DNA of 42,926 nt, taken from Granulosicoccus sp. (GTDB taxonomy: Bacteria > Pseudomonadota > Gammaproteobacteria > Granulosicoccales > Granulosicoccaceae). The stretch's first letter is position 1. Each line of letters begins with the position of its first letter. Of the stretch, positions 23,672 to 32,296 are shown one piece after another. Both the position numbers and the translations under genes were made by a program. The stretch covers positions 1 to 42,926 of the forward strand of contig JABDKN010000286.1 in the NCBI GenBank assembly GCA_013002205.1, given 5' to 3'. The notes under the pieces are model-generated. The model had not been told where the DNA came from. It made no database searches and worked only from the letters and a program-made list of their open reading frames with translations.

Positions 23672-24652
23672 TCAGGCTGCCTTGTCCAGCCAGTCGACGG
23701 ACTCGTTCCGGTCCTCATCCTCCCCGGGTACAGGCGCAGGTCCAACCTCACCGGATGTCGAGGTGTCGACCGGGTCCTGATTGTCCATACGCTTGCGCTT
23801 CTTCTTCTGGTCGTACATGCTTGCGTCGGCCTCTTCGAGGACATCTTCGAGCGATGCGTCGTGGCGGGTCGTCGACATGCCGATGCTGCAGCCAAGTTTA
23901 TGCACACCCTGACTGGTGGCTATCGGCTGCCTGAACAGATCGGAGACATCCTGTGCAACCGAGATCGCAGCCCGATGGTCGGCTCCCGGTAAAACGATGA
24001 CGAATTCGTCGCCGCCCCAGCGGATCAGCACTGTGTCCTTGTGCAGTATCGCCTTGAGTCGCAGTGAGACTGCAACCAGAATTTCATCCCCTGTTGCATG
24101 TCCGCAGGTATCGTTTACGGCCTTGAAACCGTCCAGGTCGAGAAACAGGATCGATGTGGGAACCTGGGTGGCGGATCGACTGAGCCTGGCAATGGTGGCA
24201 TTACCGAATTTACGGTTGGATAATCCGGTCAGCTCGTCATGTGTTGCCTGGTGACTGAGGTTCTGCTGATCCCGCTCCCGCTCACTGCGTTCGCGCTCCA
24301 TCCGGCGCGCAATTCGATCAAGGGCACGAGACAGGTCGCCCAATTCGTCGCTGTACCTGTCACCGATGGGTCTGTACGCCTGCCCTTGCAGTAGACGATC
24401 GGCCTCGAGTGCGGTCTGGCGTACACGCTTAGCCAGCGGGTACAGGCAGTACCACCACGAGAGGATGAGCATTGCACTGCAGGTCAGGGCAAACAGCGTT
24501 ATTGTGATCAGTACCTCCTTGCTGTCCAGGGTGACGGTGTTTCGCCCGAGTGCAATGAACGTGGTGGCCACCGGTATCCAGGCTGCCGACATCATAATAG
24601 CGAGCCTGAAAGTCAGTTTAAGAGAAAGACTTGCCCGCAATGCACGTTTCAT
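23672..24652 (-). CDS. Membrane-bound diguanylate cyclase (HAMP-GGDEF)
   Basis: A protein of about 326 residues that makes cyclic di-GMP from two GTP. Two N-terminal membrane helices frame a very short outside loop (FIALGRNTVTLDSKE), then comes a HAMP-like linker (YPLAKRVRQTALEADRLL), a coiled helix rich in Arg/Glu, and a GGDEF domain with an intact active site (RWGGDEFVIVL) and THDELTGLSNRK. The RxxD inhibitory site is absent (LHKD instead), so product inhibition at that site is unlikely. A ~40-residue acidic C-terminal tail follows. The frame opens at a GTG at 24712, but the ATG at 24652 gives a cleaner N-terminus. The PilZ protein at 41348 is a possible effector, though nothing here shows a link. 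Confidence 0.9.
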   Translation of the reverse strand: MKRALRASLSLKLTFRLAIMMSAAWIPVATTFIALGRNTVTLDSKEVLITITLFALTCSAMLILSWWYCLYPLAKRVRQTALEADRLLQGQAYRPIGDRYSDELGDLSRALDRIARRMERERSERERDQQNLSHQATHDELTGLSNRKFGNATIARLSRSATQVPTSILFLDLDGFKAVNDTCGHATGDEILVAVSLRLKAILHKDTVLIRWGGDEFVIVLPGADHRAAISVAQDVSDLFRQPIATSQGVHKLGCSIGMSTTRHDASLEDVLEEADASMYDQKKKRKRMDNQDPVDTSTSGEVGPAPVPGEDEDRNESVDWLDKAA

Positions 24653-24700
24653 GGCATGAGTTCTTGTCTGAAAACGCCTAGTGCCTGATGTATCGGCAGA

Positions 24701-24727
24701 GGGGCACTTCACCTATAGTGAAGCCCC
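24701..24727. promoter_or_regulatory. Strong hairpin/dyad between GGDEF and DMT genes
   Basis: GGGG-CA-CTTCAC, a 5-base loop (CTATA), then GTGAAG-CCCC form a 10-pair stem with a two-base bulge. It sits in the 99-base divergent gap, 24 bases before the transporter start. The absence of a T-run argues against a terminator; an operator or leader structure is more likely. Confidence 0.4.
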
Positions 24728-24751
24728 TTGCTCATCCTGTGACCATGACCC

Positions 24752-25678
24752 GTGAATCCGGTTAAAGGCATATTTCTCAAGGTTTTGTCAGTATTCGTCT
24801 TTGTGATGATGTTCTCCTGTGTGAAAGCAACTGCCGAAGTCGTGCCTGCCGGCGAGGCCATGTTCTTCCGCTCTTTCATCGCCATCCCGGTATTGATCGG
24901 CTGGCTGGCATGGCGCGGGGAATTTCCCGGCAGACTCAAGGCTGTGGATCCGATGGGACATGTCTGGCGGGGCATGATGGGCAGTTGTGCGATGGGTCTG
25001 GGTTTTCTGGCGGTTGGCCTGCTGCCGTTGCCTGAAGTCGTGGCCATCGGATACACGGCACCGTTCATGGTCACCATACTGGCCGCCATGTTCCTCGGTG
25101 AACGAATTCGGCTGGTGCGATTTGCCGCATTACTGTTGGGATTGTTTGGCGTCTTCCTCGTGGTACTGCCCAGATTTACCGATGTCGATGCTGCGGCCAC
25201 CACGCAAGTGCAGATGATCGGCGTGTTTGCAGCCCTGATGGCTGCCGTGTTCTCGGCACTGGCGCAGGTGTTCGCCCGAAAACTGGTGGCAACTGAAAGT
25301 ACCGGCGCCATCGTGTTCTATTTTTCCTGCATGTCCTCATTGCTTTCGTTGTTTACCTTGCCATTCGGCTGGCGCGTGCCGGACTTTGCAGCGACCGGCC
25401 TGCTCGTCGCCAGTGGATTGCTGGGCGGTATCGGGCAGATTCTACTCACGGAAAGTTACCGGCATGCGGAAGTGGCTGTGATTGCACCGTTCGAATACAG
25501 TTCGATCCTGCTGGCCGTGGTCATAGGCTACTTCATCTTCAATGAGATACCTACGCCCTTCATGCTGCTTGGTGTGAGTCTGATCGTCATCGCCGGTGTG
25601 GTCATCATCCTGCGAGAACAGCGCTTGGGTATCAAGGGCGTTCCCAGGGCAAAGGCTGCTGTGCCCAATCAGGGTTAA
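24752..25678 (+). CDS. DMT superfamily transporter (two EamA domains)
   Basis: A 308-residue inner-membrane protein with about ten transmembrane helices in two EamA repeats, typical of drug/metabolite exporters. The first repeat has EVVPAGEAMFFRSFIAIPVL and VVAIGYTAPFMVTILAAMFLGERI; the second has ILLTESYRHAEVAVIAPFEYSSILLAVVIGYFIFNEIPTP. Both show the usual proline and glutamate landmarks of the family. The substrate is unknown; relatives export amino acids or other small metabolites. The start is a GTG. Its stop shares the bases TTAA with the stop of the convergent permease gene (overlap 25675-25678). It is divergent from the GGDEF gene across a 99-base gap. Confidence 0.9.
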   Translation: MNPVKGIFLKVLSVFVFVMMFSCVKATAEVVPAGEAMFFRSFIAIPVLIGWLAWRGEFPGRLKAVDPMGHVWRGMMGSCAMGLGFLAVGLLPLPEVVAIGYTAPFMVTILAAMFLGERIRLVRFAALLLGLFGVFLVVLPRFTDVDAAATTQVQMIGVFAALMAAVFSALAQVFARKLVATESTGAIVFYFSCMSSLLSLFTLPFGWRVPDFAATGLLVASGLLGGIGQILLTESYRHAEVAVIAPFEYSSILLAVVIGYFIFNEIPTPFMLLGVSLIVIAGVVIILREQRLGIKGVPRAKAAVPNQG

Positions 25679-28212
25679 CCTGCACCAGAGCGCAATAGCA
25701 TGGCGGGTGAGACGGACAGTGATCGCACAAGCCACAAGGCGCCGGCCGTCAGGCAGAGAAAGCTGGCAAGGATTGCTACCAGCAGGCCGCTGAACCAGAC
25801 TTCTATGGTGGGCAGTTTCAGCCAGAACTCCAGTGCCAGATAACCAATGAGACTGCCGAAGAGCGTGGCGAAGAGGGTCAGGAGCACCGCAAGCATGGCG
25901 TATTCATAGCTCACAGCGGTCAAAATCACCCGCAGGCGGGTTCCCAGTGCGTGCAGTACCGAGGCCTCGAAGATCTGTCTCTGCCGATTGACCGCAACCA
26001 CGCTGGCCATGACCAGAATACTGGCGCTCAGGCTGACGATTGCAATGGCCAGTATTCCCAGGCTGGCATTATGTAATACAGATCTGGCTGCCTCGATTAT
26101 TCTGGTGGTTCTGACCAGAACCACACTGGGAAACTCTGTGCTGATGGCGCTCACTGCCGCACCGTCTGTGCCTGAATCCAGTTGGACACTACCGATATTC
26201 CGACTGATGAACGGGTCGAGTACTGCAGGACTGAATACCGCCTCCAGCCAGAAACTGGTCTCAAAACGGGCCTGGGAATAGATGGCCGCGAGTGTCGCGG
26301 CCAGTTCCTGACCCTGGATGGTGAAAACGAGTCGGTCACCTACCTGTAGCCCAAGCTGATCGGCTTCCCGGTCTTCCATGGCAACCAGGGGAGGGCCGGC
26401 GTAATCATCAGGCCACCAGGATCCCCGGTCCACGCGTGTATTGTCTATGCCGGCCTGGCGATAGCTGAGCTTCTGTTCGTCATTGGCTTCCAGTGCACGC
26501 TGGGCGACATCACTATGCTGGAGCCACTCGTCGTTTACCCTGGTCAACCGGCCTAGTACCAGTGGTGCGATGACCAGATCCTGGAATCCGTCCAGGGAGC
26601 GCACGAGTGATTGAAACGCCGGGCGATCCGCTTCCTGCAGGTCGTACAACACGAGTGCGGGTGCCCGTTCGGGAACCGTGCTTGTCAGCGCGTGTGCGGT
26701 AGCCGCTATGATCAGCGTGGCAGCCACCAGGAGGGTCAGGGCCGTACCCAGCGATAGCAGCATCGGGCGCAGTGAAGTGTGCTTTCCCGACAGGCTTGCG
26801 CAGGCCAGGCGCAGGGCGAAGCGACCGTCGAGTCGGGAGTGATGTGACAGGCGTTGTGCCGACTTGCGAATGATCGCCACCACCAATTGCAGAAATCCCG
26901 TCATGCCGGTAAGTGCGACGATGAATGCCAGGGCGATACGCGGTTCGGGAATCAGCAGCAGAAGCAGCCCCAGCAATGTCAATAGGGTCAGCACCATGGC
27001 CATGACATAACGTACAGGCATGGACCGGTTGTCGTCCTGCAGGCCACGGATGAGTCGTGCCGTGGGTATCGAAAGACTCCTGCCCAGCACCGGTAAGGAG
27101 AACAACAGGGCCGTCAGGCAACCGAAAAGTATGGACAGCAGGGTAGATGGCAGGAGTCCGGTCCAGCGCATGTCGATGGGCAACTGTTGACTCAGGTACA
27201 AGGCACTGAACCATGCCACTGCAGACCCAAGTAGCGCACCGGCACTGCTGGCCATCATGCCAAGAGCAGTTACCTGGCCGATGAACACCAGTGCCACGTG
27301 AGCATCGTGACTGCCCAGCGACTGCAGAGTTGCCAGCGTGGCCAGTTTGGTCTGCAGATAGGCGCCAATGCTGTTGGCGACACCCAGTCCACCGATGAAC
27401 AGGGTACTGAAGCCAACCAGTAGTAGCACCGATCCAACCTGATCGAGGCGTTCACTGACAAGGTCGCCACGTTCATCCACCGTCTGTACCTCCCACTGTG
27501 CCTCAGGGAAGGAGGCGCGCAGACGATCACGCCAGAGCGAAGGAGTTTCCGGGGTGCGTATGCGGTATTCATAGTCGATCAGGCTCGTGGGTTGCATCAG
27601 GCCACTGCTGGCAAGGGCGTGCTGATCGATAATCAGAGGTGGGCCGCGTACATCTGCACGCAGGCTTCGGTCAGGCTGTTCGATGATGAGTGCGCGCAGT
27701 TCCAGATGCACTGTGCCGATGCTGACACGATCGCCGACGGACAGCTCGAGCTGCTCAGCAAGTACCGGGTCGAATGCTGCCCCCCATTCACCGTCTGCCG
27801 AAAGGCCGACAGCCTCCTGCAGGGACTGCTCCGGTTGCAGCGTCACCGCGCCATAAAGTGGGTAGGCATCATCGACACTCTGCAACTCTACCACGGTGAA
27901 TTCTCCAGATTCCGTACCCATCATGGTGCGCAGTTCCAGCAGGCGGGAGACGTCGGCGTTGTCGTTCATCCAGCGTAACTGGGTGTCGCTGACAGGGCTT
28001 CGCTGACTGACCTGCAGGTCTCCTCCGAAGAGGAAACGCTGCTGGGTCTGAAAACTGCCCTGGACCAGTTGCAGGAGTCCGGAACAGGCTGATACCAGGG
28101 CGATACCCAGTATCAGGCTGGCAGCAAAGACCCACAGGGATCGCATGCGTTGACTTCCACGCAGGTCTCTCCACAGAAACCTCAGCAGGGCGCGCAGGGT
28201 ATTGACAGTCAT
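25675..28212 (-). CDS. FtsX-type ABC transporter permease (YbbP-like)
   Basis: An 845-residue permease with two FtsX-like domains, the layout of YbbP-type proteins (SalY/MacB-like superfamily). One N-terminal helix (residues ~20-40) is followed by a large periplasmic domain, then helices around 250-470, a second periplasmic domain and three final helices. GSVLLLVGFSTLFIGGLGVANSIGAYLQ marks the first FtsX core and SLSASILVMASVVAVNRQRQIFEASVLHALGTRLR the second. The frame opens at 28350, but the ATG at 28212 follows GGAAG and starts MTVNTLRALLRFLWRDLRG, as relatives do. It follows the ATPase gene by 53 bases. Such complexes work on lipids or lipoproteins from the membrane outer leaflet rather than importing solutes. 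No tesA gene is adjacent. Confidence 0.9.
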   Translation of the reverse strand: MTVNTLRALLRFLWRDLRGSQRMRSLWVFAASLILGIALVSACSGLLQLVQGSFQTQQRFLFGGDLQVSQRSPVSDTQLRWMNDNADVSRLLELRTMMGTESGEFTVVELQSVDDAYPLYGAVTLQPEQSLQEAVGLSADGEWGAAFDPVLAEQLELSVGDRVSIGTVHLELRALIIEQPDRSLRADVRGPPLIIDQHALASSGLMQPTSLIDYEYRIRTPETPSLWRDRLRASFPEAQWEVQTVDERGDLVSERLDQVGSVLLLVGFSTLFIGGLGVANSIGAYLQTKLATLATLQSLGSHDAHVALVFIGQVTALGMMASSAGALLGSAVAWFSALYLSQQLPIDMRWTGLLPSTLLSILFGCLTALLFSLPVLGRSLSIPTARLIRGLQDDNRSMPVRYVMAMVLTLLTLLGLLLLLIPEPRIALAFIVALTGMTGFLQLVVAIIRKSAQRLSHHSRLDGRFALRLACASLSGKHTSLRPMLLSLGTALTLLVAATLIIAATAHALTSTVPERAPALVLYDLQEADRPAFQSLVRSLDGFQDLVIAPLVLGRLTRVNDEWLQHSDVAQRALEANDEQKLSYRQAGIDNTRVDRGSWWPDDYAGPPLVAMEDREADQLGLQVGDRLVFTIQGQELAATLAAIYSQARFETSFWLEAVFSPAVLDPFISRNIGSVQLDSGTDGAAVSAISTEFPSVVLVRTTRIIEAARSVLHNASLGILAIAIVSLSASILVMASVVAVNRQRQIFEASVLHALGTRLRVILTAVSYEYAMLAVLLTLFATLFGSLIGYLALEFWLKLPTIEVWFSGLLVAILASFLCLTAGALWLVRSLSVSPAMLLRSGAG

Positions 28213-28265
28213 GGTCGACTTCCGGTGACATTCATGCCGTGGGTGAGTTGCCGTGGCCGGTGCAT

Positions 28266-28967
28266 TCAGAAGGTCCGTGGCTGTGCAGTCTGCTGTGGCT
28301 GTGCAATCTGCTGCAGCCGGCCATCGTGCAACTGCAAGGTGCGATCGCACCGAACCGCCAGATTCTGGTCATGCGTGACCAGAATCAGGGTGGTACCCAG
28401 TTCCCGGTTGAGTGTCAGCAACAGCGGCATGATGCTGGCCCCGGTAGCGTCATCCAGGTTCCCTGTGGGTTCATCCGCAACCAGCAGACGTGGCTGGTGT
28501 ACCAGCGCTCGTGCGATGGCGACACGTTGCTGTTCGCCACCGGACAACTGGGCGGGATAGTGATCAAGTCTGGAGGACAGTCCCACCGCATCGAGCATCC
28601 GCGCAGCGCGGCCTCGACTGTCCGCCAGTCCGCTGATGTCCAATGGCAGGGCCACATTCTCCCACGCACTCAAGGTGGGTATCAGGTGAAAGGACTGGAA
28701 GACGATACCGATTTGCGTACGCCGCAGATCGGCGCGTTCATCGGCACTCAAGGCATCCAGAGACTGACCGGAAATGACGATCTGGCCCGCACTGGGTTTT
28801 TCCAATCCAGTGAGCAACAGCAGCAGCGTGGATTTTCCCGAACCTGAAGGTCCCACGATGGCCACCCGTTCCCCGCTGTCCACTGCCATGTCGAGGTGAT
28901 CGAGCACGGTAACAGACGATTCCGCCATGGCGTAGTGCATCGACACGTCGGTCAGTTTGATCAGCAT
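28266..28967 (-). CDS. ABC transporter ATP-binding protein (YbbA/LolD-like)
   Basis: A 233-residue ATPase that drives the FtsX-type permease encoded just downstream. It has Walker A GPSGSGKST, Q-loop VFQSFHLIPTLSAWEN, signature LSGGEQQRVAIARAL, Walker B LLVADEP followed by TGNLDD, and the H-loop LVTHD. These fit the LolD/MacB/YbbA subfamily. The C-terminus ends in a small duplication (QIAQPQQTAQPRTF) encoded by an 18-base tandem repeat (28278-28313). There is no export signal; it sits on the cytoplasmic side of the membrane. A 230-base non-coding stretch lies upstream. Confidence 0.93.
   Translation of the reverse strand: MLIKLTDVSMHYAMAESSVTVLDHLDMAVDSGERVAIVGPSGSGKSTLLLLLTGLEKPSAGQIVISGQSLDALSADERADLRRTQIGIVFQSFHLIPTLSAWENVALPLDISGLADSRGRAARMLDAVGLSSRLDHYPAQLSGGEQQRVAIARALVHQPRLLVADEPTGNLDDATGASIMPLLLTLNRELGTTLILVTHDQNLAVRCDRTLQLHDGRLQQIAQPQQTAQPRTF
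28278..28313. repeat. 18-base tandem duplication in the ATPase C-terminus
   Basis: Two adjacent 18-base units (28278-28295, 28296-28313) begin TGGCTGTGCA and differ at one base. They encode the repeated glutamine/alanine/proline-rich end of the ATPase, so the duplication is in frame and outside the catalytic core. Confidence 0.9.
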
Positions 28968-29076
28968 GGCTGTGGACTTTGGAGGTTACACTGCATTGAT
29001 TGAAATACGACATTGGAAAGCGTTCACTGGCAAGCCAGTGTGCATCGGGCTCAGTTGTTCCTGTCAGTAACGCTGG

Positions 29077-29106
29077 CCCGCCCGATGATTACCCGCCCGA
29101 TGATTA
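29077..29106. repeat. Perfect 15-base tandem duplication in a non-coding gap
   Basis: CCCGCCCGATGATTA occurs twice without spacing (29077-29091, 29092-29106), in the 230-base gap between denD and the ATPase gene. No gene is credible in this gap. Confidence 0.95.
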
Positions 29107-29132
29107 TCTGATACGAAGATTCGCTGAACAGG

Positions 29133-29150
29133 TTTTCCCGCCAGGGAAAA
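29133..29150 (-). terminator. Short hairpin downstream of denD, possible weak terminator
   Basis: TTTTCCC-GCCA-GGGAAAA is a perfect 7-pair stem with a 4-base loop, about 48 bases past the denD stop. There is no T-run after the stem on either strand, so termination would be weak. It could instead be an RNA-stability element or a chance dyad. Confidence 0.3.
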
Positions 29151-29197
29151 TAATCCGTACCTTACCTGCCTGGTCGATGCGGAGACGGGTTCAGCGA

Positions 29198-30211
29198 TCA
29201 CGTGCCTGACCAATCGTCCTCGAGATAGACCTTGATGATATCGTCAAACGAGGTCTCAGCAACGAAACCCAGTGCCGTGGCTCGACGCGTATCAAATGAC
29301 TCCGGCCAGTTGGCCACGATAGCCCTGATGGTGGCATCCGGCTCACGGTGGATGAGTTTAACCGCGTCAGATCCGACGACCCGTTCAAGTGATTCGATCT
29401 GTTCTTTGACGGTGGCACTCAACCCCGGCAGGTTCAGATTACACCTGGGCCCCAGTTCATCGGGCGTCAGTGATGCAGCCTTGATAAGAAAACCCACAGC
29501 GGCCCGCGGGCTGGCAAACCAGTGGCGTACGGTATCCTCGACAGGCAGGATCGCACTCTGGCCGTTGATCGGTTCCCGCAGAATGTTCGAGAAGAATCCG
29601 GATGCAGCCAGGTTGGGCCTGCCAGGGCGTATGCAGATCGTCGGCAGCCGCAGCCCGACCCCGCGGACGATACCCCGACGATTGTAATCTGCCAGCAACA
29701 GTTCACAGATAGCTTTCTGAGTGCCGTAACTGGTCATGGGTGTCTGGTGGAATTCGTCGTCGATACGGGCCGGGAACGGGGCACCGTACACAGCAATCGA
29801 CGACGTGAAGAGTAACTGCGGTGTATAGCCGGTAGTCTCGTGTCGTTTACGGATGGCCTCCAGCAAAGATCGTGTACCATCGAGATTGATGCGATATCCC
29901 TTGTCGAAATCTGCTTCGGCTTCTCCCGAGACGATGGCGGCAAGGTGATAGATCAGGTCCGGTTCATCGGCGACGAGTTCCTGGGCAACGCCGGGTGTGC
30001 CCAGATCGGCCGCCCGTGTGTGAATTTCGACTCCGGTGCCATTGCCGGTCACGGACGTGCCTTTAATGGACGTGCCGGTCACGGAGGGATCGACGATATC
30101 TGCCAGATTAAGCTGCTGTACGCTTCGGCCATGGAGATTTCCATTCTGCAGAAGTCGTTGGGTCAGTCTGGCGCCGATCATACCGGCCGCACCGATGATG
30201 AGTATCTTCAT
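29198..30211 (-). CDS. denD: NAD-dependent epimerase/dehydratase family, D-erythronate dehydrogenase-like (DenD)
   Basis: A 337-residue extended short-chain dehydrogenase. The N-terminal NAD-binding motif is GAAGMIG, the catalytic Ser lies in LLFTSSIAVYG, the Tyr-x3-Lys is YGTQK, and RLPTICIRPGRPN and VRHWFASPRAAVGFL match DenD, which oxidises D-erythronate at C2. The other genes of the erythronate pathway (OtnK/DtnK kinase, OtnC aldolase, OtnI isomerase) are not adjacent, so the substrate assignment rests on similarity. One oddity is a pentapeptide-like repeat (VTGTS-IKGTS-VTGNG, about residues 44-58) in a surface loop after the second strand, encoded by three 15-base units (30047-30091). 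The core is otherwise intact. Confidence 0.78.
   Translation of the reverse strand: MKILIIGAAGMIGARLTQRLLQNGNLHGRSVQQLNLADIVDPSVTGTSIKGTSVTGNGTGVEIHTRAADLGTPGVAQELVADEPDLIYHLAAIVSGEAEADFDKGYRINLDGTRSLLEAIRKRHETTGYTPQLLFTSSIAVYGAPFPARIDDEFHQTPMTSYGTQKAICELLLADYNRRGIVRGVGLRLPTICIRPGRPNLAASGFFSNILREPINGQSAILPVEDTVRHWFASPRAAVGFLIKAASLTPDELGPRCNLNLPGLSATVKEQIESLERVVGSDAVKLIHREPDATIRAIVANWPESFDTRRATALGFVAETSFDDIIKVYLEDDWSGT
30047..30091. repeat. Three 15-base units inside denD
   Basis: Units 30047-30061, 30062-30076 and 30077-30091 share GGTCACGGA or TGGACGTGCC segments and keep the reading frame. They add a Gly/Thr/Ser-rich loop to the dehydrogenase. Confidence 0.75.
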
Positions 30212-30346
30212 GAGAAAGCGCTGTGCTCTGGTCAGGTCCGGGTATGGACAGAATACTATGATCCGGGAATCGGTGAGCGCGGCAGGCTATTGCGGTGCCA
30301 GCCGTGAACTTTTTCACTGAACATCATTGTTTGCCACATCATCGTC

Positions 30347-31045
30347 ATGACTGATCACCTCTCCAATGCACCGTCCACGACCGTAAGTGAAGCGATCAGT
30401 TCGCGACGATCGCTGCGTGCCTTCCTGCCTGCGGAGGTTCCGCGCGCAGACATCGATAGCCTGCTGGAGCGCGCGGCTCGCGCGCCCAGCGGGACCAACA
30501 TGCAACCTTGGCACACCTATGTCCTGACCGGCGCTACACGGCAGCGGCTCTGCGATGAAACCTGCGCAGCGTTTGACGAACAATCCGTTGAGCACACCAG
30601 CGAGACCCGATACTATCCGACCACCTGGTTCGAACCTTATCTGTCCAGGCGACGACAGGTCGGCTGGGGTCTGTACAATCTGCTTGGCATCGAAAGGGGA
30701 GAACGTGAACGCATACGGGGGCAGCATCGTCGCAATTTTCGGTTCTTCGATGCGCCAGTGGGTCTCCTGTTCACAATCCACCGGGATCTTGCGCCCGGCA
30801 GCTTGCTCGACTATGGCATGTTCCTGCAGAACATCATGCTACTGGCACGTGAATGCGGATTGCATACCTGTCCGCAGGCAGCCTGGGCGGATTATCACCA
30901 GGTTGCCAGACTGATATTGCCGATTTCACCCGAAGAGGTACTCCTGTGCGGCATGGCCCTGGGCCAGGCCGATCCGGATGCCGTCGAGAATTCGCTGGTC
31001 ACCGAACGTGCACCAATTGACGAGTGGACGAGTTTTTTCGACTGA
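30347..31045 (+). CDS. Nitroreductase family protein
   Basis: A 232-residue FMN-dependent NAD(P)H oxidoreductase of the nitroreductase fold. The opening ISSRRSLRAFLPAEVP and ARAPSGTNMQPWHTYVL are the phosphate- and FMN-binding stretches, and GMFLQNIMLLARECGLHTCPQAAW is the typical central helix. The natural substrate could be a quinone, nitro compound or enone and cannot be told. A short dyad GTGAA-cttt-TTCAC (30304-30317) precedes the gene by 30 bases. The class V aminotransferase gene follows after an 83-base gap. Confidence 0.9.
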   Translation: MTDHLSNAPSTTVSEAISSRRSLRAFLPAEVPRADIDSLLERAARAPSGTNMQPWHTYVLTGATRQRLCDETCAAFDEQSVEHTSETRYYPTTWFEPYLSRRRQVGWGLYNLLGIERGERERIRGQHRRNFRFFDAPVGLLFTIHRDLAPGSLLDYGMFLQNIMLLARECGLHTCPQAAWADYHQVARLILPISPEEVLLCGMALGQADPDAVENSLVTERAPIDEWTSFFD

Positions 31046-31128
31046 CAGTGTCTTTTACACGTCACGGGTTGCCGCCAGGGCCGATGCAAGTGATATCGTA
31101 ATGCCTCTTACGCGAACGGAATAAGCCC

Positions 31129-32280
31129 ATGGCCGGATTACTAGACAATGTGGACCCTGATGGCCTGCTCGAATACTCGGTGGTCTACACCGACCGGTCT
31201 GTCAATCACATGTCCCAGCAGTTCCAGCAGACGATGCGTGACATCCATGCGACGCTGATTGAGGTCTACCACGCGCATCGGGCTGTGATCGTACCCGGCA
31301 GCGGCAGTTTTGGCATGGAGGCGGTTGCCAGGCAACTCTGCCGGGACAAGCACTGTCTGGTGGTGCGTAACGGCTGGTTCAGTTTCCGCTGGTCACAGAT
31401 TTTCGACAGCGGGAACATACCGTCTGTGCATGACGTGTTGTGCGCCCGCCCGGCACAACCGGGGCACCAGTCACCGTATACCCCGGTTCCGCTGGATGAA
31501 CTGGTGCAGGTCATCGGACGCGACAAGCCGGATGTGGTCTGCGCGCCCCACGTGGAAACTTCGGCCGGCCTGATGCTGCCGGACAGCTACCTGAAAGCGG
31601 TTGGAGAGGCTGTGCATGCGTACGGAGGACTGTTCGTGCTCGATTGCATTGCCTCGGGTACAGCCTGGGTGGACATGACGACACTGGGCGTCGATGTGCT
31701 GGTGTCGGCCCCTCAAAAAGGCTGGAGTGCGTCTCCCTGCGCCGGACTGGTCATGCTCAGCGAACACGCCTGGTCTGTCATGAAAAATACGACCAGTGAC
31801 AGCTTCGCCATGGACCTGAAAAAATGGTCGCAGATCATGGAAGCCTATCTCGATGGTAAACATGCCTACCACGCGACGATGCCGACCGACAGTCTGATCG
31901 TATTCCGCAACGTGATGAACGAGATGGCGACGCTGGGCTTCGATACGCTGAGACAGCGGCAGGTCGAGCTTGGCCGGCGGGTTCGCACCTTGTTGAACGA
32001 GGCCGGCTTCGTCAGCGTTGCCGCGGATGGGTTCCAGGCACCGGGTGTGGCGGTCTATTATACGGACAAGGATGAGGTGCAGACAGGCAAGGCATTTGCC
32101 GCTGCCGGCTTACAGATTGCAGCCGGTGTGCCACTTGAAGTGGGGGAGCCGGCCGATTTCAAGACGTTTCGGGTTGGTCTGTTCGGTCTGGACAAGTTGA
32201 CGGATGTCGATGGGGCTGTGACGCGCTTTTCCAGGGCTCTGGAGGCAGTGAGGATGAGTACCGATTCGACGACCGCTTGA
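31129..32280 (+). CDS. Class V aminotransferase (alanine/serine-glyoxylate type)
   Basis: A 383-residue PLP enzyme of fold type I. VPGSGSFGMEAVARQL binds the cofactor phosphate, HVETSAGLMLP and FVLDCIASGTAWVDM (the Asp that contacts the pyridine nitrogen) precede the Schiff-base lysine in VSAPQKGWSASP. The C-terminus keeps FRVGLFGLDKL. This pattern matches the alanine-glyoxylate / serine-glyoxylate / phosphonate aminotransferase group, but the amino donor is not predictable. The ATG at 31129 gives a complete N-terminus. The unknown membrane protein gene follows after 16 bases, probably in the same transcript. Confidence 0.88.
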   Translation: MAGLLDNVDPDGLLEYSVVYTDRSVNHMSQQFQQTMRDIHATLIEVYHAHRAVIVPGSGSFGMEAVARQLCRDKHCLVVRNGWFSFRWSQIFDSGNIPSVHDVLCARPAQPGHQSPYTPVPLDELVQVIGRDKPDVVCAPHVETSAGLMLPDSYLKAVGEAVHAYGGLFVLDCIASGTAWVDMTTLGVDVLVSAPQKGWSASPCAGLVMLSEHAWSVMKNTTSDSFAMDLKKWSQIMEAYLDGKHAYHATMPTDSLIVFRNVMNEMATLGFDTLRQRQVELGRRVRTLLNEAGFVSVAADGFQAPGVAVYYTDKDEVQTGKAFAAAGLQIAAGVPLEVGEPADFKTFRVGLFGLDKLTDVDGAVTRFSRALEAVRMSTDSTTA

Positions 32281-32296
32281 TCCCGCGCAGCATTTG

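Noticed and set aside
29000-29209. 69-residue open frame in the gap between denD and the ABC genes, with PPDDYPPDDY repeats
   Set aside because: It starts at a TTG without a ribosome site and its repeat is only the translation of the 15-base tandem duplication. No recognisable protein features.
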